NCBI GenBank assembly: GCA_038049695.1
Contig: CP142456.1
Location: forward strand, 80,065,422-80,129,421
Reading direction: 5' to 3'
Origin: Cinnamomum chago
Taxonomy: Eukaryota; Streptophyta; Magnoliopsida; Laurales; Lauraceae
Length of the DNA stretch: 64,000 nt
Below are positions 58,289 through 64,000 of the stretch, one piece after another (position 1 is the first letter of the stretch; the number at the start of each line of letters is the position of its first letter). The notes beneath the pieces are model-generated. The model was not told the DNA's origin, made no database searches, and saw nothing but the letters and a program-made list of their open reading frames with translations. Both the position numbers and the translations under genes were made by a program.

Positions 58289-58960
58289 GAGGTTGGCTCG
58301 CATAGTGGCTAGCATGGGAGGCGTTCTAAGAAATCATAAGGAGAAGTTATTTATCTGTTCTCTAAGCATGTAGGGATCAAAGACTCTAATGAAGTAGAAG
58401 TTATGGCAGTTTTGGAAGCTCTTCGAGTTTATCATACCTTATTTCATCATTTTCTTATTGTAGAGTGTGATTCAGTTAGAGCTATATCTTGGGTGGAATC
58501 TTTGAGGGGGGCATGGAAAATGCAATTCCTATTCAACGAAATCAAACTTCTAATATCAGATATGCAGGTCACATTTGACATTAATAGATCTACAAAAGAG
58601 ATGGCAGATTCTTTAGCCAAGCAAGGGTGTTAGAACATGTAATTTAAGTGTTTCTATTTTGTAGTTGGTGGCTGGTACATTTCTCCTGTACTGCTTCAAC
58701 TATGAGGGGTGTCTTTTGTTTGCTCAGGGCTATGTTGTATTTGTTCTTTCTTCAATAAAATTTTACTGTTCCTGATAGGAAAAGAAAAAAAAAAACACTC
58801 AACACACAGCATTTGGTATGTTGAATGAGAAGTAGTTATGATTTACGAAACTATAGCTCCTAGTGAGCAAGAATAATAGAAAAAGTTAATGTGTTTCAAA
58901 TATAAACAATTTGGTGGATTGAAACTATAATTTGTTTGGCCTTCATGTGACAACTGCTTA
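58289..58960 (+). repeat. Array unit 16 (B)
   Basis: Frame 58403-58633 with two private substitutions (FDINRSTKEM). Confidence 0.9.
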
Positions 58961-59628
58961 GAGGTTGGCTCGCATAGTGGCTAGCATGGGAGGCGTTCTA
59001 AGAAATCATAAGGGGAAGTTATTTATCTGTTCTCTAAGCATGTAGGGATCAAAGACTCTAATGAAGTAGAAGTTATGGCAGTTTTGGAAGCTCTTCGTGT
59101 TTATCATACCTTATTTCATCATTTTCTTATTGTAGAGTGTGATTCAGTTAGAGCTATATCTTGGGTGGAATCTTTGAGGGGGCCATGGAAAATGCAATTC
59201 CTACTCAACGAAATCAAACTTCTAATATCAGATACGCAGGTCACGTTTCACATTAATAGATCTACAAACGAGATGGCAGATTCTTTAGCCAAGCAAGGGT
59301 AATAGAACATGTAATTTAAGTGTTTCTATTTTGTAGTTGGTGGCTGGTACATTTCTCCTGTACCGCTTCAACTATGAGGAGTGTCTTTTGTTTGCTCAGG
59401 GCTATGTTGTATTTGTTCTTTCTTCAATAAAATTTTACTGTTCCTGATAGGAAAAAAAAAAAACACTCAACACACAGCATTTGGTATGTTGAATGAGAAG
59501 TAGTTATGATTTATGAAACTATAGCTCCTAGTGAGCAAGAAAAATAGAAAAAGTTAATGTGCTTCAAATATAAACAATTTGGTGGATTGAAACTATAATT
59601 TGTTTGGCCTTCATGTGACAACTGCTTA
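58961..59628 (+). repeat. Array unit 17 (A, early TAA)
   Basis: Frame 59075-59302 ends one codon early (CAAGGGTAATAG), shared only with unit 22. Tail has GTGCTTCAAAT. Confidence 0.9.
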
Positions 59629-60298
59629 GAGGTTGGCTCGCATAGTGGCTAGCATGGGAGGCGTTCTAAGAAATCATAAGGAGAAGTTATTTATCTGTTC
59701 TCTAAGCATGTAGGGATCAAAGACTCTAATGAACTAGAAGTTATGGCAGTTTTGGAAGCTCTTCGTGTTTATCATACCTTATTTCATCATTTTCTTATTG
59801 TAGAGTGTGATTCAGTTAGAGCTATATCTTGGGTGGAATCTTTGAGGGGGGCATGGAAAATGCAATTCCTATTCAACGAAATCAAACTTCTAATATCAGA
59901 TATGCAGGTCACATTTCACATTAATAGATCTACAAACGAGATGGCAGATTCTTTAGCCAAGCAAGGGTGTTAGAACATGTAATTTAAGTGTTTCTATTTT
60001 GTAGTTGGTGGCTGGTACATTTCTCCTGTACTGCTTCAACTATGAGGGGTGTCTTTTGTTTGCTCAGGGCTATGTTGTATTTGTTCTTTCTTCAATAAAA
60101 TTTTACTGTTCCTGATAGGAAAAGAAAAAAAAACACTCAACACACAGCATTTGGTACGTTGAATGAGAAGTAGTTATGATTTACGAAACTATAGCTCCTA
60201 GTGAGCAAGAATAATAGAAAAAGTTAATGTGTTTCAAATATAAACAATTTGGTGGATTGAAACTATAATTTGTTTGGCCTTCATGTGACAACTGCTTA
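59629..60298 (+). repeat. Array unit 18 (B)
   Basis: Frame 59743-59973. Tail has TTTGGTACGTTG. Confidence 0.9.
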
Positions 60299-60966
60299 GA
60301 GGTTGGCTCGCATAGTGGCTAGCATGGGAGGCGTTCTAAGAAATCATAAGGGGAAGTTATTTATCTGTTCTCTAAGCATGTAGGGATCAAAGACTCTAAT
60401 GAAGTAGAAGTTATGGCAGTTTTGGAAGCTCTTCGTGTTTATCATACCTTATTTCATCATTTTCTTATTGTAGAGTGTGATTCAGTTAGAGCTATATCTT
60501 GGGTGGAATCTTTGAGGGGGCCATGGAAAATGCAATTCCTACTCAACGAAATCAAACTTCTAATATCAGATACGCAGGTCACGTTTCACATTAATAGATC
60601 TACAAACGAGATGGCAGATTCTTTAGCCAAGCAAGGGTGTTAGAACATGTAATTTAAGTGTTTCTATTTTGTAGTTGGTGGCTGGTACATTTCTCCTGTA
60701 CCGCTTCAACTATGAGGAGTGTCTTTTGTTTGCTCAGGGCTATGTTGTATTTGTTCTTTCTTCAATAAAATTTTACTGTTCCTGATAGGAAAAAAAAAAA
60801 ACACTCAACACACAGCATTTGGTATGTTGAATGAGAAGTAGTTAAGATTTATGAAACTATAGCTCCTAGTGAGCAAGAAAAATAGAAAAAGTTAATGTGT
60901 TTCAAATATAAACAATTTGGTGGATTGAAACTATAATTTGTTTGGCCTTCATGTGACAACTGCTTA
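60299..60966 (+). repeat. Array unit 19 (A)
   Basis: Frame 60413-60643. Private GTAGTTAAGATTTATG in the tail. Confidence 0.9.
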
Positions 60967-61639
60967 GAGGTTGGCTCGCATAGTGGCTAGCATGGGAGGC
61001 GTTCTAAGAAATCATAAGGAGAAGTTATTTATCTGTTCTCTAAGCATGTAGGGATCAAAGACTCTAATGAACTAGAAGTTATGGCAGTTTTGGAAGCTCT
61101 TTGTGTTTATCATACCTTATTTCATCATTTTCTTATTGTAGAGTGTGATTCAGTTAGAGCTATATCTTGGGTGGAATCTTTGAGGGGGGCATGGAAAATG
61201 CAATTCCTATTCAACGAAATCAAACTTCTAATATCAGATATGCAGGTCACATTTCACATTAATAGATCTACAAACGAGATGGCAGATTCTTTAGCCAAGC
61301 AAGGGTGTTAGAACATGTAATTTAAGTGTTTCTATTTTGTAGTTGGTGGCTGGTACATTTCTCCTGTACTGCTTCAACTATGAGGGGTGTCTTTTGTTTG
61401 CTCAGGGCTATGTTGTATTTGTTCTTTCTTCAATAAAATTTTACTGTTCCTGATAGGAAAAGAAAAAAAAAAAACACTCAACACACAGCATTTGGTATGT
61501 TGAATGAGAAGTAGTTATGATTTACGAAACTATAGCTCCTAGTGAGGAAGAATAATAGAAAAAGTTAATGTGTTTCAAATATAAACAATTTGGTGGATTG
61601 AAACTATAATTTGTTTGGCCTTCATGTGACAACTGCTTA
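60967..61639 (+). repeat. Array unit 20 (B)
   Basis: Frame 61081-61311 with Arg to Cys (EALCVYH). Private GTGAGGAAGAATAATAG. Confidence 0.9.
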
Positions 61640-62307
61640 GAGGTTGGCTCGCATAGTGGCTAGCATGGGAGGCATTCTAAGAAATCATAAGGGGAAGTTA
61701 TTTATCTGTTCTCTAAGCATGTAGGGATCAAAGACTCTAATGAAGTAGAAGTTATGGCAGTTTTGGAAGCTCTTCGTGTTTATCATACCTTATTTCATCA
61801 TTTTCTTATTGTAGAGTGTGATTCAGTTAGAGCTATATCTTGGGTGGAATCTTTGAGGGGGCCATGGAAAATGCAATTCCTACTCAACGAAATCAAACTT
61901 CTAATATCAGATACGCAGGTCACGTTTCACATTAATAGATCTACAAACGAGATGGCAGATTCTTTAGCCAAGCAAGGGTGTTAGAACATGTAATTTAAGT
62001 GTTTCTATTTTGTACTTGGTGGCTGGTACATTTCTCCTGTACCGCTTCAACTATGAGGAGTGTCTTTTGTTTGCTCAGGGCTATGTTGTATTTGTTCTTT
62101 CTTCAATAAAATTTTACTGTTCCTGATAGGAAAAAAAAAAAACACTCAACACACAGCATTTGGTATGTTGAATGAGAAGTAGTTATGATTTATGAAACTA
62201 TAGCTCCTAGTGAGCAAGAAAAATAGAAAAAGTTAATGTGTTTCAACTATAAACAATTTGGTGGATTGAAACTATAATTTGTTTGGCCTTCATGTGACAA
62301 CTGCTTA
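61640..62307 (+). repeat. Array unit 21 (A)
   Basis: Frame 61754-61984. Leader GGAGGCATTC is private; tail TTGTACTTGG is shared with units 3 and 12; private TTCAACTATAAAC. Confidence 0.9.
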
Positions 62308-62975
62308 GAGGTTGGCTCGCATAGTGGCTAGCATGGGAGGCGTTCTAAGAAATCATAAGGAGAAGTTATTTATCTGTTCTCTAAGCATGTAGGGATCAAA
62401 GACTCTAATGAAGTAGAAGTTATGGCAGTTTTGGAAGCTCTTCGTGTTTATCATACCTTATTTCATCATTTTCTTATTGTAGAGTGTGATTCAGTTAGAG
62501 CTATATCTTGGGTGGAATCTTTGAGGGGGCCATGGAAAATGCAATTCCTACTCAACGAAATCAAACTTCTAATATCAGATACGCAGGTCACGTTTCACAT
62601 TAATAGATCTACAAACGAGATGGCAGATTCTTTAGCCAAGCAAGGGTAATAGAACATGTAATTTAAGTGTTTCTATTTTGTAGTTGGTGGCTGGTACATT
62701 TCTCCTGTACCGCTTCAACTATGAGGAGTGTCTTTTGTTTGCTCAGGGCTATGTTGTATTTGTTCTTTCTTCAATAAAATTTTACTGTTCCTGATAGGAA
62801 AAAAAAAAAACACTCAACACACAGCATTTGGTATGTTGAATGAGAAGTAGTTATGATTTATGAAACTATAGCTCCTAGTGAGCAAGAAAAATAGAAAAAG
62901 TTAATGTGCTTCAAATATAAACAATTTGGTGGATTGAAACTATAATTTGTTTGGCCTTCATGTGACAACTGCTTA
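62308..62975 (+). repeat. Array unit 22 (A frame behind a B leader: recombinant)
   Basis: Leader CATAAGGAGAAG is B type, while the frame 62422-62649 is A type with the early TAA of unit 17. Two A-type frames are adjacent here (units 21-22). Confidence 0.9.
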
Positions 62976-63645
62976 GAGGTTGGCTCGCATAGTGGCTAGC
63001 ATGGGAGGCGTTCTAAGAAATCATAAGGAGAAGTTATTTATCTGTTCTCTAAGCATGTAGGGATCAAAGACTCTAATGAACTAGAAGTTATGGCAGTTTT
63101 GGAAGCTCTTCGTGTTTATCATACCTTATTTCATCATTTTCTTATTGTAGAGTGTGATTCAGTTAGAGCTATATCTTGGGTGGAATCTTTGAGGGGGGCA
63201 TGGAAAATGCAATTCCTATTCAACGAAATCAAACTTCTAATATCAGTTATGCAGGTCACATTTCACATTAATAGATCTACAAACGAGATGGCAGATTCTT
63301 TAGCCAAGCAAGGGTGTTAGAACATGTAATTTAAGTGTTTCTATTTTGTAGTTGGTGGCTGGTACATTTCTCCTGTACTGCTTCAACTATGAGGGGTGTC
63401 TTTTGTTTGCTCAGGGCTATGTTGTATTTGTTCTTTCTTCAATAAAATTTTACTGTTCCTGATAGGAAAAGAAAAAAAAACACTCAACACACAGCATTTG
63501 GTACGTTGAATGAGAAGTAGTTATGATTTACGAAACTATAGCTCCTAGTGAGCAAGAATAATAGAAAAAGTTAATGTGTTTCAAATATAAACAATTTGGT
63601 GGATTGAAACTATAATTTGTTTGGCCTTCATGTGACAACTGCTTA
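62976..63645 (+). repeat. Array unit 23 (B)
   Basis: Frame 63090-63320 with Asp to Val (ISVMQ). Tail TTTGGTACGTTG. Confidence 0.9.
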
Positions 63646-64000
63646 GAGGTTGGCTCGCATAGTGGCTAGCATGGGAGGCGTTCTAAGAAATCATAAGGGG
63701 AAGTTATTTATCTGTTCTCTAAGCATGTAGGGATCAAAGACTCTAATGAAGTAGAAGTTATGGCAGTTTTGGAAGCTCTTCGTGTTTATCATACCTTATT
63801 TCATCATTTTCTTATTGTAGAGTGTGATTCAGTTAGAGCTATATCTTGGGTGGAATCTTTGAGGGGGCCATGGAAAATGCAATTCCTACTCAACGAAATC
63901 AAACTTCTAATATCAGATACGCAGGTCACGTTTCACATTAATAGATCTACAAACGAGATGGCAGATTCTTTAGCCAAGCAAGGGTGTTAGAACATGTAAT
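63646..64000 (+). repeat. Array unit 24 (A), cut by the window end
   Basis: Frame 63760-63990 complete; the 3'UTR is cut off at 64000, so the array continues. Confidence 0.9.

Larger units (their letters stand above)
42805..64000 (+). repeat. LINE-derived tandem macrosatellite, about 24 monomers of about 670 bp
   Basis: From 42805 to the window end the same unit repeats head to tail with period 667-681 bp: LINE RNase H fragment, LINE 3'UTR, poly-A, then about 165 bp of non-LINE flank (CACTCAACACACAGCATTTG ... GCTTAGAG), and back to GGTTGGCT. Unit 1 is continuous with LINE sequence on its left, so it is the founder. Length differences come mostly from the poly-A tract. Two subtypes, A and B, differ at about ten fixed sites and often alternate. 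Subtype A: GGGGGCCATGG, CTACTCAACG, TACCGCTTC, plain poly-A, TATGAAACTATAG, GCAAGAAAAATAG. Subtype B: GGGGGGCATGG, CTATTCAACG, TACTGCTTC, GAAAAG in the A tract, TACGAAACTATAG, GCAAGAATAATAG. The array continues beyond 64000 and is interrupted once by a Copia element. Confidence 0.97.

Noticed and set aside
42805-64000. Regular spacing suggesting a CRISPR-like array or an rDNA spacer
   Set aside because: Units are about 670 bp with no short repeat-spacer structure, the context is a plant genome, and the content is LINE RNase H plus poly-A.

Overview
This window reads as nuclear DNA of a flowering plant. It is AT-rich and has long non-coding stretches, spliced GT-AG exons, a P-class PPR gene, a plant SnRK1 gamma-subunit gene, and many plant-type transposons (Copia, solo LTRs, hAT, CACTA, a Mutator-like inverted repeat, RRM-type LINE). 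I saw no bacterial, organellar, tRNA or rRNA features. The species cannot be named from what is visible.

Layout. 1-4.3 kb: an AT-rich flank, a small MITE embedded in a (TA)n microsatellite, then an intact intronless PPR gene (1524-3953). 4.3-14.3 kb: an orphan CT-rich, telo-box-bearing leader-like stretch, a 2.5 kb solo LTR (6806-9309, 5-bp TSD), a decayed CACTA transposase fragment and short duplications. 14.3-26.5 kb: a nested transposon complex. A long inverted repeat (arms about 1.55 kb, 9-bp TSD, Mutator-like) has its right arm split by a hAT element (8-bp TSD), which is itself split by a second copy of the 2.3-2.5 kb LTR family (5-bp TSD). A different 2.2 kb solo LTR (5-bp TSD) lies further along the same arm. 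26.5-30.3 kb: a PPR scrap and a frameshifted PPR pseudogene, a segmental duplicate of the first PPR gene including its 3' flank. 30.8-32.5 kb: a degenerate LINE with an RRM-type ORF1 and a piece of reverse transcriptase. 32.5-37.4 kb: nothing recognisable except microsatellites and a 27-bp minisatellite.

37.5-42.0 kb, minus strand: four frame-consistent exons (280 codons plus stop) of a KING1-type SnRK1 gamma subunit. They cover roughly the C-terminal two thirds of the protein. The N-terminal exons are not in the window and must lie to the right if they exist.

42.1-64.0 kb, running off the end: a 5'-truncated LINE 3' end (zinc-finger/RNase H, 3'UTR, poly-A) plus about 165 bp of its 3' flank has become a head-to-tail array of about 24 monomers of about 670 bp. 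Two main monomer types mostly alternate, with larger repeated blocks. Each monomer carries a 75-76 codon RNase H fragment, intact in 23 of 24. A full-length Copia element whose two LTRs read as identical is inserted in one monomer. Because the array begins in what looks like an intron of the KING1-like gene, it is either a very large intronic satellite or the breakpoint of a truncated gene. I regard this as the most interesting feature of the window.

The only good candidates for functional host genes are the PPR gene and the KING1-like gene. Nearly everything else recognisable is transposon-derived, and the TSDs let the order of several insertions be read directly.
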